A stretch of DNA of 64,000 nt, from the NCBI RefSeq assembly GCF_014647635.1, contig NZ_BMPO01000003.1:124001-188000 (forward strand). Direction: 5' to 3'. Shown piece after piece: positions 37,527-47,127 of the stretch. Both the position numbers and the translations under genes were made by a program. Source of the stretch: Pseudomonas matsuisoli. Lineage in GTDB: Bacteria > Pseudomonadota > Gammaproteobacteria > Pseudomonadales > Pseudomonadaceae. Below the pieces are notes generated by a model. The model saw nothing but the letters and a program-made list of their open reading frames with translations, had not been told where the DNA came from and searched no databases. Within the stretch, counting starts at the first letter, position 1; the number at the start of each line of letters is the position of its first letter.

Positions 37527-37545
37527 GCAACTATTTCTCATTCGC
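37527..37545 (-). promoter_or_regulatory. Candidate Fur box upstream of fumC
   Basis: Minus-strand reading GCGAATGAGAAATAGTTGC shares AATGAGAA with the Pseudomonas Fur box. It is 54 bases upstream of the fumC start. Iron-repressed control is known for the P. aeruginosa fumC-sodA locus, so the context agrees. The right half is only a partial match. Confidence 0.5.
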
Positions 37546-37598
37546 GAATCATCGAGTTAGACTCGACCTCCATTTTTCAATCGTCAGGGAGCCACCGA

Positions 37599-38993
37599 AT
37601 GAGCCGTACAGAAAGCGATAGCCTGGGCCCGATCGAAGTACCGGAAGACGCCTATTGGGGCGCCCAGACTCAGCGATCGATGATCAATTTCGCCATTGGC
37701 GAACAGCCGATGCCGCTGCAGGTCGCCCATGCACTTGCGTTGATCAAGAAGGCAGCGGCACGCGTCAATGCGCGTACCGGAGCACTGCCCCCGGACATCG
37801 CACGACTCATTGAACAGGCCGCCGACGAGATATTGGCCGGCAAGCATAACGACCAGTTCCCGCTGGTGGTTTGGCAAACCGGCAGCGGCACCCAGAGCAA
37901 TATGAACGTGAACGAGGTGATCGCTGGCAGGGCCAATGAATTGGCCGGCAATAATCGGGGCGGCAAGAGCCCCGTCCACCCGAACGATCACGTGAACCGT
38001 GGACAGAGCTCTAACGACTGTTTCCCAACCGCCATGCATATCGCGACCGTCAAGGCGGTGCATGAGCAGCTGTTGCCCGCGATCTCCGAACTGTCCGGTG
38101 GGTTGGCCGCAAAGTCCGCGCAGTACAGTGAATTGGTCAAGACCGGCCGCACTCACATGATGGATGCAACGCCTGTCACGTTTGGCCAGGAGCTGTCCGC
38201 ATTCGTTGCCCAGCTCGATTATGCAGAGCGTGCAATCAGGGGCTCATTGCCAATGGTCTGCGAGCTTGCACAGGGCGGCACCGCAGTGGGCACCGGCCTG
38301 AATTCACCACAGGGTTTCAGCGAAGCCATCGCTGCGGAACTGGCCGCCCTCTCTGGTTTGCCGCTGGTCTCAGCGCCGAACAAATTTGCGGCATTGTCCG
38401 GGCACGAACCGCTGACGCACTTCTCGGGCGCGCTCAAGACGCTCGCGGTCGCGCTAATGAAAATCGCCAACGACCTACGTTTGCTGGGCTCAGGCCCGCG
38501 CGCCGGTTTTGCGGAAGTCCGGCTGCCTGCGAACGAGCCTGGCAGCTCGATCATGCCGGGCAAGGTCAACCCGACGCAGTGCGAAGCGCTTTCGATGCTG
38601 GCGTGCCAGGTCATGGGGAACGATGCGACGGTTGGCTTTGCGGCCAGTCAGGGGCACCTGCAGCTGAACGTCTTCAAGCCCGTCATCATTCACAACGTTC
38701 TGCAATCGATTCGCCTGCTCGCCGATGGCTGCCGCAACTTCAATGAGCACTGCATCGCGGGGCTCGAGGCGGACGAGGCGCAAATGGCTGCGCACCTTGA
38801 GCGGGGGCTGATGCTGGTGACCGCATTGAACCCGCATATCGGCTACGACAAGGCAGCGGAAATTGCGAAGAAAGCCTACGCCGAAGGCAAGACACTGCGG
38901 GAGACTGCAGTGGAGCTAGGCCACCTGACGAACGAGCAGTTCGATACGTGGGTGCGCGCCGAGGATATGCTCGCACCGGGCAAGGGTGAGTGA
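37599..38993 (+). CDS. fumC: Fumarate hydratase class II
   Basis: 464 residues. The superfamily signature [15 protein letters not shown], active-site [17 protein letters not shown] and [15 protein letters not shown] are intact. It is an iron-free, oxidant-resistant tetramer converting fumarate and malate in the TCA cycle. The ATG at 37599 follows AGGGAG. In P. aeruginosa the homologous gene is iron-regulated with sodA; here sodA is absent and a REPIN plus the pap gene follow. The candidate Fur box upstream would make it induced under iron limitation. Confidence 0.96.
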   Translation: MSRTESDSLGPIEVPEDAYWGAQTQRSMINFAIGEQPMPLQVAHALALIKKAAARVNARTGALPPDIARLIEQAADEILAGKHNDQFPLVVWQTGSGTQSNMNVNEVIAGRANELAGNNRGGKSPVHPNDHVNRGQSSNDCFPTAMHIATVKAVHEQLLPAISELSGGLAAKSAQYSELVKTGRTHMMDATPVTFGQELSAFVAQLDYAERAIRGSLPMVCELAQGGTAVGTGLNSPQGFSEAIAAELAALSGLPLVSAPNKFAALSGHEPLTHFSGALKTLAVALMKIANDLRLLGSGPRAGFAEVRLPANEPGSSIMPGKVNPTQCEALSMLACQVMGNDATVGFAASQGHLQLNVFKPVIIHNVLQSIRLLADGCRNFNEHCIAGLEADEAQMAAHLERGLMLVTALNPHIGYDKAAEIAKKAYAEGKTLRETAVELGHLTNEQFDTWVRAEDMLAPGKGE

Positions 38994-39069
38994 TCCTGCA
39001 GTAATGGCCATTCACGAATCGATATCCTGTTGATTCATAAGGAACATCTGATCGTTATCGGTAACTCTT

Positions 39070-39175
39070 GTGGGAGCGAGCCGGGCTGCGACCAGCCATG
39101 CTCGCGATTGGTAATGGGCCGAGCACTAGCCCAAGCAGAATGCACCGATCCATCGCGGGCATGTCCCGCTCCCAC
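39070..39175. repeat. REPIN-like inverted repeat pair
   Basis: GTGGGAGCG at 39070-39078 pairs with CGCTCCCAC at 39167-39175; each arm is itself a hairpin (GCGAGCC...GCTCGCG; CGCGGGCATGTCCCGC). It lies between the 3' ends of fumC and pap and is a different sequence class from the GTAGGAGC elements at 22583 and 26375. Confidence 0.75.
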
Positions 39176-39248
39176 CAGGGCTGAGCGGGTAACCATAAAT
39201 TACGCTCATTGGACGCAATGCAGGCGGGCACGCCCTGCTCTTCTGCGT

Positions 39249-40733
39249 TCATCCCTTTTTCAACGCCCTCTCCAAAGCATCGTTGATCGTACGCAGCACT
39301 TTAAGGCGCGCGAAGCGCTTGTCGTTCGCCTCAATCAATGTCCACGGCGCGATGGCAGTACTCGTACGATCGACCATGTCATTCACAGCAGTTGCGTAGT
39401 CGTCCCACTTTTCGCGATTGCGCCAGTCCTCCTCGGTAATCTTGAACTGTTTGAACCGCGTCGCTTCGCGCGCTTTAAAGCGCTCTAGCTGGGTGTCCTT
39501 GTCAATCGCCATCCAGAATTTGACGACAACGACCCCGGCTTCCCGGAGCTGCTCCTCGAAGTCGTTGATTTCGCTATACGCCCGTAACCACTCAGCCGTT
39601 GAACAAAACCCCTCTACCCGCTCGACCAGCACACGTCCGTACCAAGACCGATCGAACACCGTGAACTTCCCGCGGGCGGGAATATGCCGCCAGAACCGCC
39701 ACAGGTAGGGCTGCGCACGCTCTTCCTCGGTTGGCGCCGCCACTGGCACGATCCGATATTGGCGCGGGTCCAGCGCGCCGGATACACGACGTATGGCGCT
39801 GCCCTTACCGGCAGCGTCGTTACCTTCGAACAGCGCTACGAGGGCATGTTTCTTCATCCGTTTGTCGCGCATCAAGCGCGATAGCCGGGCCTGTTCATGC
39901 GTCAGCAGGCGTTTGTAATCGTCCTTCGGGACGGATTGGGTGAGATCGAGGCTGTCCAGCACATTCCGTCCATCGAGACTCGGGATCGGCGGCACTGCTT
40001 GGCGAACAGGCTGAATGCTGGTGCGATCCAATGCATGCTGCAAACCGTCGAGCAGCAATTGGCCGAACGTGAGACTTCGATAACGCTCATCCGCGCCCTC
40101 GATCACATGCCATGGTGCATGGTCGCGGCTCGTCGCACGCAACACGCGCTCACCATGTTTGACGAAACGCCCGTAGGTTTTGGACTGTTGCCAATCCAAG
40201 GGGCTGAGACGCCAGCTGTGCAGCGGGTCGTTCTTGAGGCTCTTCAATCGCGCGAACATCTTCTCGCGGGAGAGATGAAACCAAAACTTTAGGATCAGTG
40301 CGCCCTCGTCGCACAACATCTGTTCGAACTTGAGCGCCTGGTCGACGGCGTGATCCAGTTCGGCATTCTTGATGACGCCATGGACGCGGTTCTGCAGCAT
40401 TTGGCTATACCAATTGCCGAAGAAAACGCCGGTCCTGCCTTTGGCAGGTAACCGCCGCCAATACCGCCACGCGGGTGGCCTCTCCCGCTCCTCTTCCGTC
40501 TTGATGTCGAACGTCTCGACCAGAATGAGCCGTGGATCCATCCATTCGTTGAGCAATTTGACGGTCTCGCCCTTCCCCGCGCCTTCGATCCCATTGATCA
40601 GGATGATCACGGGAAAACGCGCCTCGCGCTTCAGTTGGTACTGGGCCTCCAGTAGCGCCGAACGTAGGGCTGGCAGTTTCGCTTCATAGGTACTTTTGTC
40701 CAAACGATGACCAATTTCAGCGGTTTCGAACAT
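39249..40733 (-). CDS. pap: Polyphosphate:AMP phosphotransferase (double PPK2 domain)
   Basis: 494 residues from the ATG at 40733 (GGAAGGG upstream). Two PPK2 domains in tandem each have a P-loop: GIEGAGKGE near residue 50 and GNDAAGKGS near residue 310, with lid motifs ERERPPAWRYWRRLPAKG and EEERAQPYLWRFWRHIPARG. Two-domain PPK2 enzymes phosphorylate AMP to ADP using polyphosphate; the N-terminal domain is usually the inactive one. Length agrees with the Pseudomonas enzyme. It is divergent from mnmC. Confidence 0.93.
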   Translation of the reverse strand: MFETAEIGHRLDKSTYEAKLPALRSALLEAQYQLKREARFPVIILINGIEGAGKGETVKLLNEWMDPRLILVETFDIKTEEERERPPAWRYWRRLPAKGRTGVFFGNWYSQMLQNRVHGVIKNAELDHAVDQALKFEQMLCDEGALILKFWFHLSREKMFARLKSLKNDPLHSWRLSPLDWQQSKTYGRFVKHGERVLRATSRDHAPWHVIEGADERYRSLTFGQLLLDGLQHALDRTSIQPVRQAVPPIPSLDGRNVLDSLDLTQSVPKDDYKRLLTHEQARLSRLMRDKRMKKHALVALFEGNDAAGKGSAIRRVSGALDPRQYRIVPVAAPTEEERAQPYLWRFWRHIPARGKFTVFDRSWYGRVLVERVEGFCSTAEWLRAYSEINDFEEQLREAGVVVVKFWMAIDKDTQLERFKAREATRFKQFKITEEDWRNREKWDDYATAVNDMVDRTSTAIAPWTLIEANDKRFARLKVLRTINDALERALKKG

Positions 40734-40827
40734 TGAAACCCTTCCTCCGTTTCGTGTACACGTTTCGGGTTGGACCACAGCGAGGTAGCCGTTGTCCGCA
40801 ATGATCGACGTAGCACTGTAGAATCAC

Positions 40828-40845
40828 TCCTCCTGAGCAGGAGGA
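40828..40845 (+). promoter_or_regulatory. Hairpin hiding the mnmC ribosome-binding site
   Basis: TCCTCCT (40828-40834) is the perfect complement of AGGAGGA (40839-40845) with a GAGC loop. The right arm is the Shine-Dalgarno sequence of mnmC, four bases before its ATG at 40849, so the folded transcript would mask it. Confidence 0.6.
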
Positions 40846-40848
40846 AAA

Positions 40849-42801
40849 ATGTCAGACATCCAACGTGCCGAAATCGACTGGGACAGTGACGGCCTACCGA
40901 GGTCACGCGCTTTTGGCGACATTTATTTCTCCAAAGCAAGTGGCCTCGATGAAACGCGACACGTATTTCTTTCCCATAACACGTTGGCCGAACGCTTTTC
41001 GCGATTGCATGCGAACGACATATTCACCATTGGCGAGACGGGATTCGGCACGGGACTAAACTTTCTTTGCGCATGGCAGGCGTTCGAAGTGCACGCGAAG
41101 CCCGGTGCTCGCCTGCATTTCATCAGCGCGGAATGCTTTCCGTTGACCCGCCCTGATTTGGAGCGGGCGCTGGCCCTATGGCCCGAACTCGCTGCGTTCA
41201 GCGGGCAGCTTCTCAGCCAGTATCAAGCCGTGCACACCGGATTTCAGCGCTTCGTGTTCGACAACGGACGCGTGACGCTGACTTTGATCGTCGACGATGT
41301 GCAAGAAGCCTTTCCAGCGCTAGACGCACGTGTCGATGCCTGGTTCCTAGACGGATTCGCGCCCGCGAAGAATCCAGATATGTGGTCTGCACAGCTATTC
41401 AACGAACTAGGTCGACTGTCTGCGCCCGGCGCGACGCTCGCCACCTTCACCTGCGCGGGCTTCGTACGTCGCGGTTTGGTGGATGCCGGATTCGCCATGC
41501 GCAAGGTGCGAGGCTTTGGCCATAAGCGCGAGATGTTGGCGGGCCAGTTCACTGGCGCACCCAAGAACTCCTACAAACCGTGGTACGCCCGCCCCACTCG
41601 TCTCACATCGCGGCGCGAAGCGGTCGTCATCGGTGCAGGGTTGGCCGGCTGCGCCACTGCGCGGAGCCTGGCTAACCGAGGCTGGAGCGTCACGCTGATA
41701 GAGCGCCATGCAACGGTCGCCGCGGAAGCGTCCGGTAATCCGCAAGGCGTTCTCTATCTGAAACTTTCCGCCCATGGCACGTCGCTGACGAAGCTTGTTG
41801 TAGACGGCTTCTGCTTCACCCGCCGACTGCTGGAGCGACTGCACAAAGGCCAAGAGTGGGACGAATGCGGCGTGCTGCAACTTGCTTTCGACAACAAGGA
41901 GACGCGCCGCCATGCGGCGCTGGCGGAGCGCTTCAGGTCAGGCCTGTTGCAGACGGTTGATGCTCAAACAGCGTCCTCCAACGCGGGCGTGGAGCTCGCG
42001 GCTGGGGGACTTTTCTTTCCCGAAGCGGGCTGGGTCCATCCCCCCGCGCTTTGCCGAACACTGCTCGATCATCCGTCCATCACAGTCAGGACGTGTACAG
42101 AAGCACTGAGTCTTTCACGAAAAGACAGTGGCGATTGGCAGGTAGCAATGGCGGATACGAGCATCTGCGCGCCGGTCGTCATCATTGCCAGCGCTGCCGA
42201 CAGCGCCCGATTTTGCCAAACGGCGGCATTACCGCTGAAACGCATTCGGGGGCAGATCAGCTACGTGCCTCGAACGACCGAAACCGACGGTTTGAAAACA
42301 GTGGTATGCGCAGAGGGCTACGTTGCGCCAGCCAGAGAAGGCCTGCACACCCTGGGCGCCAGCTTCGAATTCAATACCGAAGGCTTTGAGCCGAGCGAGC
42401 GCGAGCATCGACATAACCTGCATCTGCTGGAAGAAATCTCGCCACCGTTGCGCCGATCGATAGGAGACCTACCCAGGCTCGAGGGACGCGTAGCCTATCG
42501 CTGCACCAGTCCTGACTATCTGCCTATCGTTGGCCCGCTGGCCGATAACGATGCCTTCGCGGAACGATATGCTGCGCTGGCTCGCGATGCGCGTCAGGTC
42601 CCCGATGCGCCTTGCCCGTGGCTCGATGGCCTTTATGTAAATACCGCCCATGGTTCGCGGGGGCTTATTACCGCCCCGCTAAGCGGAGAATTGCTCGCCG
42701 CCTGGCTCGAAAACGAACCGTTGCCGATTCCTCGCACGGTGGCGGAAGCATGCCACCCGAACCGGTTTGTCTTGCGTCGCGTCGTGAGGGGGACGAACTA
42801 A
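40849..42801 (+). CDS. mnmC: Bifunctional tRNA wobble-uridine modification protein MnmC
   Basis: 650 residues. The N-terminal half is the SAM methyltransferase MnmC2 (FTIGETGFGTGLNFLCAWQAF; DAWFLDGFAPAKNPDMWS). The C-terminal half is the FAD oxidase MnmC1 (AVVIGAGLAGCATARSLANRGW; ASGNPQGVLYLKLSAHGT). Together they convert cmnm5(s2)U to mnm5(s2)U at tRNA position 34. The strong AGGAGG ribosome site is embedded in a perfect hairpin. The same wobble base is the target of MnmH encoded at 25197. Confidence 0.95.
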   Translation: MSDIQRAEIDWDSDGLPRSRAFGDIYFSKASGLDETRHVFLSHNTLAERFSRLHANDIFTIGETGFGTGLNFLCAWQAFEVHAKPGARLHFISAECFPLTRPDLERALALWPELAAFSGQLLSQYQAVHTGFQRFVFDNGRVTLTLIVDDVQEAFPALDARVDAWFLDGFAPAKNPDMWSAQLFNELGRLSAPGATLATFTCAGFVRRGLVDAGFAMRKVRGFGHKREMLAGQFTGAPKNSYKPWYARPTRLTSRREAVVIGAGLAGCATARSLANRGWSVTLIERHATVAAEASGNPQGVLYLKLSAHGTSLTKLVVDGFCFTRRLLERLHKGQEWDECGVLQLAFDNKETRRHAALAERFRSGLLQTVDAQTASSNAGVELAAGGLFFPEAGWVHPPALCRTLLDHPSITVRTCTEALSLSRKDSGDWQVAMADTSICAPVVIIASAADSARFCQTAALPLKRIRGQISYVPRTTETDGLKTVVCAEGYVAPAREGLHTLGASFEFNTEGFEPSEREHRHNLHLLEEISPPLRRSIGDLPRLEGRVAYRCTSPDYLPIVGPLADNDAFAERYAALARDARQVPDAPCPWLDGLYVNTAHGSRGLITAPLSGELLAAWLENEPLPIPRTVAEACHPNRFVLRRVVRGTN

Positions 42802-43061
42802 GGCCTGTTGGCGTTTCGTCGCGAGCCGCGTTGCTGTGAGAAATGGCCTTCGATTGGACCGCGCCGGTTCGCTACGGGCCATGGCATTTACTTCACCCAT
42901 GGAGAATCGCGCAGGACGCAAACAGTGACCAAACTGGCCGCCCAGTCTGGTCGAGTCATTCCCTTGCCAAATCCTGCAGCGACAGCGGAGGCCATTTCCC
43001 GCGCTACCTACGCGACCCGACCCGCCCCTTTGGGACGGGCCTGTCGAGCCCTGCTATGGAC

Positions 43062-43523
43062 TTAGCGTGATACGCGACTCGTACCGTTCACAGTCAAGAT
43101 ACGTACACGGTCGCCGACCTGGAAGATCTCGTTCTTCTGAACTTCCTGCACGTAGGCGCGAGTGCTGCCGTCGTCTTCGCGAACGGTGATCTCGACACCG
43201 TCCGAACGGGTGTAGCCTTCTTCGGCTGCAGCACCCGCAAGACCACCCGCAAGCGCCCCGACAATTGCCGCAACATAGCTGCCACGACCGCCCCCTACAC
43301 CGCTACCGGCGATGCCGCCAATCGCCGCACCGGCACCGGTACCGATAGGCGTTTTGGTTCCTTCGATCTTCACCGGACGTAGTGCCTGAATCGTTCCGGT
43401 CCGAACGGTTTGCACCTGACGGGCTTCGTCACGTGAGTACACGTCGCCAGATTGGCTCGATACGCAACCGCCCAAGGTAACGGCGAAAGCGGCAAAGGCG
43501 GCGACGAAAAATTTACTACGCAT
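43062..43523 (-). CDS. SlyB-like glycine-zipper outer-membrane lipoprotein
   Basis: 153 residues from the ATG at 43523 (AGAGGA upstream). The lipoprotein signal ends in TLGGC (Cys20). Gly-rich membrane-associated segment GTGAGAAIGGIAGSGVGGGRGSYVAAIVGALAGGLAGAAAEE is the glycine zipper 2TM domain, and the C-terminal part DGVEITVREDDGSTRAYVQ is the beta domain of SlyB/Pcp proteins. It is an abundant envelope lipoprotein that stabilises outer-membrane proteins; the exact role here is inferred from family. A stand-alone gene. Confidence 0.87.
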   Translation of the reverse strand: MRSKFFVAAFAAFAVTLGGCVSSQSGDVYSRDEARQVQTVRTGTIQALRPVKIEGTKTPIGTGAGAAIGGIAGSGVGGGRGSYVAAIVGALAGGLAGAAAEEGYTRSDGVEITVREDDGSTRAYVQEVQKNEIFQVGDRVRILTVNGTSRVSR

Positions 43524-43648
43524 GCTGATGTCCTCTCTGGCAGTGAAAAACGTGACCTTGCGTTCAGACATTGAAACGTTTGGAGCTTGTCGAACGAGTC
43601 ACTTTACATGTGACCGTGTCTTGGCTCGTTTGTCTTGTGAGATGAATA

Positions 43649-44296
43649 TCAAGGCGCTAGACGACGACGCGTCCACGCATCTCGGATAGCGCGATACTGA
43701 AGACGATCGTGCAGCCGGCTCGGACGACCCTGCCAAAACTCGATGAGATCGGGCACTAGGCGATATCCGCCCCAATGCGGCGGGCACGTGGGCTGCGTGT
43801 CCTCAAAGCGCTGCCGCGTTTCCTCAAGCAACTGCTCGAGTACGTGGCGGTCGTTGATTTCACGGCTTTGCGGTGACGCCCATGCGCCAAGTCGACTGCC
43901 CAAAGGGCGCACTTGGAAATAGGCGTTTGACTCGGCTGGTGTGACTTTTTCCACCGATCCTTCGATGCGCACCTGCCGCTCAAGCGTCGGCCAGAAAAAC
44001 GTCAACGCGGCAAACGGATTTGCGGAAAGTTGATCGCCTTTGGCGCTCTGGTAATTGGTGAAGAACGTGAAGCCGCGCTCATCCAGTGCTTTAAGCAGCA
44101 GCACCCGACAATGGGGCCGCCCTTCCGCATCCACGGTCGCCAGGGTTGCCGCGTTCGGCTCGACGGGAAGTTGTTCCGTCTCCACCGCATCAGCGAACCA
44201 TTGCCGGAACAGGGCCAGCGGCTCCGCTGGGGCTTGCGATTCGTCCAACCCTTCACGCGTGTAGTCGCGACGCATGTCGGCCAATGAGGTAGTCAT
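43649..44296 (-). CDS. pdxH: Pyridoxine/pyridoxamine 5'-phosphate oxidase
   Basis: 215 residues from the ATG at 44296 (CAGGAG eight bases upstream), the standard length. FMN-binding and substrate motifs include [50 protein letters not shown] and the C-terminal dimer signature [16 protein letters not shown]. It makes pyridoxal 5'-phosphate, the cofactor needed by enzymes such as the D-amino-acid transaminase in this window. The neighbours are lipoprotein genes, on the same strand but separately spaced. Confidence 0.96.
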   Translation of the reverse strand: MTTSLADMRRDYTREGLDESQAPAEPLALFRQWFADAVETEQLPVEPNAATLATVDAEGRPHCRVLLLKALDERGFTFFTNYQSAKGDQLSANPFAALTFFWPTLERQVRIEGSVEKVTPAESNAYFQVRPLGSRLGAWASPQSREINDRHVLEQLLEETRQRFEDTQPTCPPHWGGYRLVPDLIEFWQGRPSRLHDRLQYRAIRDAWTRRRLAP

Positions 44297-44414
44297 GGCA
44301 GATACTCCTGGAAATGAGCGAGCGCTGTTCCGAGCATAGCCGTGAGCACCTGTCGGAACGCTGAATCCGATATAGGCTACCCCACGCACCCGGCGGCGAC
44401 AAAAACCAATGCCC

Positions 44415-44460
44415 AAAAACGAAAACGCCCCGCGAGGCCCTATGAGCCACCGCGAGGCGT
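44415..44460 (-). terminator. Intrinsic terminator of the OmpA-like lipoprotein gene
   Basis: Minus-strand stem ACGCCTCGCG/CGCGGGGCGT (10 bp, one T-G wobble) with a 16-base loop, then TTTTCGTTTTT. It lies about 20 bases after the stop codon at 44481. Confidence 0.75.
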
Positions 44461-44480
44461 CGGACGTAAGCCGTGAGGCG

Positions 44481-45149
44481 TTATTTCACCTGTTCGGCGG
44501 GAGCAGCCGCAGCGACCTGAGTTACGGCCACTGGCGGTTGGCTATATTGCGCCAGCAAGGCAAGAAGCGTGTCCTGAGGCGTCAGGATAATCTCCACACG
44601 ACGGTTCAACGAGCGGCCTTGCGCACTGTCATTCGCTGCGCGAGGACTGTCCGAACCGACCCCCTTGAGCATCAGGCGATCCCGCTGAAGACCACTCAGG
44701 CGGAAGATCGCACCAACGGCCTGAGCGCGCTCCTGGCTCAACTTACGATTGGTTTCCATGGCGCCGCTGGTGTCAGCATGGCCCAGGACCAAAACGCCGG
44801 TCTTGGTATCGCCTTCCACGGCCTTGGCGACACGAGTGAATGGGCCAAGCGTCCGTGGCATGAGCATGCCAGGACGATCCGGGTTGAAAGAGCTGTCGAC
44901 GGGTGCGGTAACGATCAGAACGTTCTCTTTGCGATCGAGTTGCAACTCGCTGCCCTTGACCGCTTCGCGCAAGACCGGCTCATAGGTATCCATCCAGGCC
45001 TGCGTCGCTTTGACGTCAATCTTCGGCACTTCCGCAACCGGCTCGTCTTTCTTGCTGAAAGGCCACCAGGAACCGCCCTCTCCAGTCGTGCTGCAGCCAG
45101 TGACGAAGGCGCAAAAGCAGAGCGCGGTTGTGGTCCTGAACAGCGTCAT
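44481..45149 (-). CDS. OmpA-family outer-membrane lipoprotein
   Basis: 222 residues from the ATG at 45149 (GGAG eight bases upstream). The signal peptide ends in FVTGC (Cys19). The C-terminal domain (about 90-195) is the OmpA/Pal peptidoglycan-binding fold: [28 protein letters not shown], with the Asp of HADTSG and Arg of LNRRVEI that bind diaminopimelate. It anchors the outer membrane to the wall. It ends in a Pro/Ala-rich tail past the domain. Confidence 0.88.
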   Translation of the reverse strand: MTLFRTTTALCFCAFVTGCSTTGEGGSWWPFSKKDEPVAEVPKIDVKATQAWMDTYEPVLREAVKGSELQLDRKENVLIVTAPVDSSFNPDRPGMLMPRTLGPFTRVAKAVEGDTKTGVLVLGHADTSGAMETNRKLSQERAQAVGAIFRLSGLQRDRLMLKGVGSDSPRAANDSAQGRSLNRRVEIILTPQDTLLALLAQYSQPPVAVTQVAAAAPAEQVK

Positions 45150-45483
45150 AAGACAAGCTCCGTTATAAAAAATACAGTTGTAGATATGGATGGTTAGTAG
45201 CTTTGAAGATGCTGCATAAGATTCTGGCCGCAACTCATTAATATGCAAGGGATTGCAAAGTGAAGCTGACGAGCGGTTGACAAATCCGTTGTTTTCGCCT
45301 CACACAGCGTTGCTACCTCCCCATAGCCCGCCACGGCAGCTACGTTAACGGTGGACTCGAGTGCTTGCCAGCGGATTTCGCTATCCAGCTGGGCAATGAC
45401 CGCCTCCGACTGGATCGTTTGCACTGCGATCTCTAACGCGCTAACCAACGCGACGTTCAGAACGTTTCAGGAAACACGAGCAC
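45150..45483. other. Gap between the OmpA-like gene and the tRNA terminator
   Basis: 334 bases. AT-rich sequence at 45155-45245 probably holds the lipoprotein promoter. An 84-codon minus-strand frame (45194-45448) begins with TTG and has no convincing ribosome site or family resemblance, so it is not called as a gene. Confidence 0.5.
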
Positions 45484-45510
45484 AAAAAAAGGCGACCCTT
45501 TCGGATCGCC
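45484..45510 (-). terminator. Terminator of the tRNA-Val gene
   Basis: Minus-strand stem GGCGATCC-GAAA-GGGTCGCC (one wobble) followed by seven T. It ends 29 bases past the tRNA 3' end. Confidence 0.88.
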
Positions 45511-45538
45511 TCTCAAGCCTGCAGCAGCAGACTTTATT

Positions 45539-45615
45539 TGGTAGGCACAATTGGATTCGAACCAACGACCCCCACCATGTCAAGGTGGTGCTCTAACCAA
45601 CTGAGCTATGTGCCT
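45539..45615 (-). tRNA. tRNA-Val (anticodon GAC)
   Basis: 77 bases folding as a complete cloverleaf: acceptor AGGCACA/TGTGCCT, D arm GCTC-GAGC, anticodon stem CCACC/GGTGG with loop TTGACAT (anticodon GAC), T arm GTTGG-TTCGAAT-CCAAT (one G-T closing pair), and genomically encoded CCA. Discriminator A. It reads valine codons GUC and GUU. It is a single-gene transcription unit with its own promoter and terminator. Confidence 0.95.
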
Positions 45616-45628
45616 GTCGTGGCCGCGC

Positions 45629-45656
45629 ATTTTACGGAGAATCGATTGACTGTCAA
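45629..45656 (-). promoter_or_regulatory. Sigma-70 promoter of the tRNA-Val gene
   Basis: Minus-strand TTGACA (45651-45656), 16-base spacer, TAAAAT (45629-45634). The -10 box ends 13 bases before the mature tRNA 5' end, and a G/C-rich discriminator (GCGCGGCC) follows, as in stringently controlled stable-RNA promoters. Confidence 0.8.
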
Positions 45657-45785
45657 CACTCTTTTTCCAAGTAACTGACTGAAAAGAAGGAATTTTTGAA
45701 ATTGGCCTTCGCCATGGCCTGTAGCTCACGTGATATGAACCGGTTAGCATCGAGCGCTATTAAAGACCCAACGCCAGGCCATGAA

Positions 45786-47066
45786 ATGTCGAACCGCTAT
45801 CCTTCGTCCTATTACGCCGCGTCAACGAACCCCGCGCCTCGACGTGAAGAACTGACCGCAGATATTGAAACTGACATCTGTATCGTCGGCGCGGGATACA
45901 CCGGTTTATCGACCGCACTCTCACTGCTGGAAAAAGGTTTCCGCGTAGTCGTGCTAGAGGCGGCAAAGGTCGGATTCGGCGCGTCGGGACGCAATGGCGG
46001 GCAGATCGTCAACAGTTATAGCCGTGACATCGACGTCATCGAGCGTTCGGTCCCTCCCGCGCAGGCAGCACTCCTTGGACACATGGCATTCGAAGGCGGT
46101 CGTATCATTCGCGAGCGCGTCAAGCGTTATGACATCCAATGCGACCTGAAGGACGGCGGTGTTTTTGCCGCGCTGACCCATCGCCAGCTGGAACACTTGA
46201 AAGCTCAGAAAGCGCTTTGGGAACGCTACGGTAACACGCAGCTCGAACTGCTCGATCGGACCGCGATCCGCAATGTCGTCGATACCGATGCCTACGTAGG
46301 TGGGCTGTTGGACATGAGCGGCGGCCATATCCACCCCTTGAATTTGGCGCTTGGCGAAGCGGCAGTAGTTGAGCGTCTCGGTGGGCAGATCTTCGAGGAC
46401 TCTGCCGTGCTCGACATCCAGCGTGGCCCGAGCCCAATTGCACGTACCGCAAAAGGCTCGGTGAAAGCCCGCTTCATGGTCGTGGCCGGAAACGCCTATC
46501 TGGGCAATCTTGTGCCCGAGCTCGCAGCCAAATCCATGCCCTGCGGCACTCAAGTCATCGCTACCGAGCCACTGGACGAGGCGCTGGCCCGCAGTCTTCT
46601 TCCGCAAGACTACTGCGTCGAGGACTGTAACTATCTATTGGACTACTACCGCCTTTCGGGTGACCGCCGGCTTATATATGGCGGCGGTGTCGTATACGGC
46701 GCTCGCGATCCCGCCGACATCGAAGCGATCATTCGCCCCAAAATGCTCAAGACGTTCCCTCAATTGAAAGACATCAAGATCGATTTCGCTTGGACGGGGA
46801 ATTTTCTGATGACACTTTCCCGCCTCCCCCAGGTAGGGCGAATCGGCGACAACATTTATTACTCACAGGGATGCAGCGGTCACGGCGTCACGTTCACCCA
46901 TCTGGCGGGCAGAATTCTGGCTGAGGCTCTACACGGTCAAACAGACCGCTTCGACGCGTTTGCCAAGCTGCCACATTATCCGTTCCCCGGCGGCCAGCGG
47001 TTCCAGGCACCACTGTCTGCATTAGGCGCTTGGTATTACAGCCTTCGAGACAAACTGGGCGTTTGA
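45786..47066 (+). CDS. puuB: FAD-dependent oxidoreductase, gamma-glutamylputrescine oxidase type (PuuB)
   Basis: 426 residues from the ATG at 45786, where the family N-terminus MSNRYPSSYYAAS begins. An upstream TTG (45696) with AAGAAGGAA before it would add 30 residues, so the start is not certain. The DAO-fold FAD motif is CIVGAGYTGLSTALSLLEKG; GFGASGRNGGQIVNSYSRD and WTGNFLMTLSRLPQVG are close to Pseudomonas PuuB. It oxidises gamma-glutamylputrescine in putrescine catabolism. No other puu genes are adjacent. Confidence 0.88.
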   Translation: MSNRYPSSYYAASTNPAPRREELTADIETDICIVGAGYTGLSTALSLLEKGFRVVVLEAAKVGFGASGRNGGQIVNSYSRDIDVIERSVPPAQAALLGHMAFEGGRIIRERVKRYDIQCDLKDGGVFAALTHRQLEHLKAQKALWERYGNTQLELLDRTAIRNVVDTDAYVGGLLDMSGGHIHPLNLALGEAAVVERLGGQIFEDSAVLDIQRGPSPIARTAKGSVKARFMVVAGNAYLGNLVPELAAKSMPCGTQVIATEPLDEALARSLLPQDYCVEDCNYLLDYYRLSGDRRLIYGGGVVYGARDPADIEAIIRPKMLKTFPQLKDIKIDFAWTGNFLMTLSRLPQVGRIGDNIYYSQGCSGHGVTFTHLAGRILAEALHGQTDRFDAFAKLPHYPFPGGQRFQAPLSALGAWYYSLRDKLGV

Positions 47067-47092
47067 TTCGGCCATTGATTGATAACTTTCCA

Positions 47093-47118
47093 ACATGCCA
47101 GGCCTAGAGCTGGCATGT
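47093..47118. terminator. Hairpin between convergent puuB and response-regulator genes
   Basis: ACATGCCAG/CTGGCATGT, 9-bp perfect stem with an eight-base loop, placed between two stop codons. It lacks a T-run on either side, so termination by it alone is uncertain. Confidence 0.4.
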
Positions 47119-47127
47119 GCAACAGCA

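Noticed and set aside
45194..45448. 84-codon minus-strand frame upstream of the OmpA-like gene
   Set aside because: TTG start, no ribosome site, no recognisable family; probably chance in an AT-richer gap.
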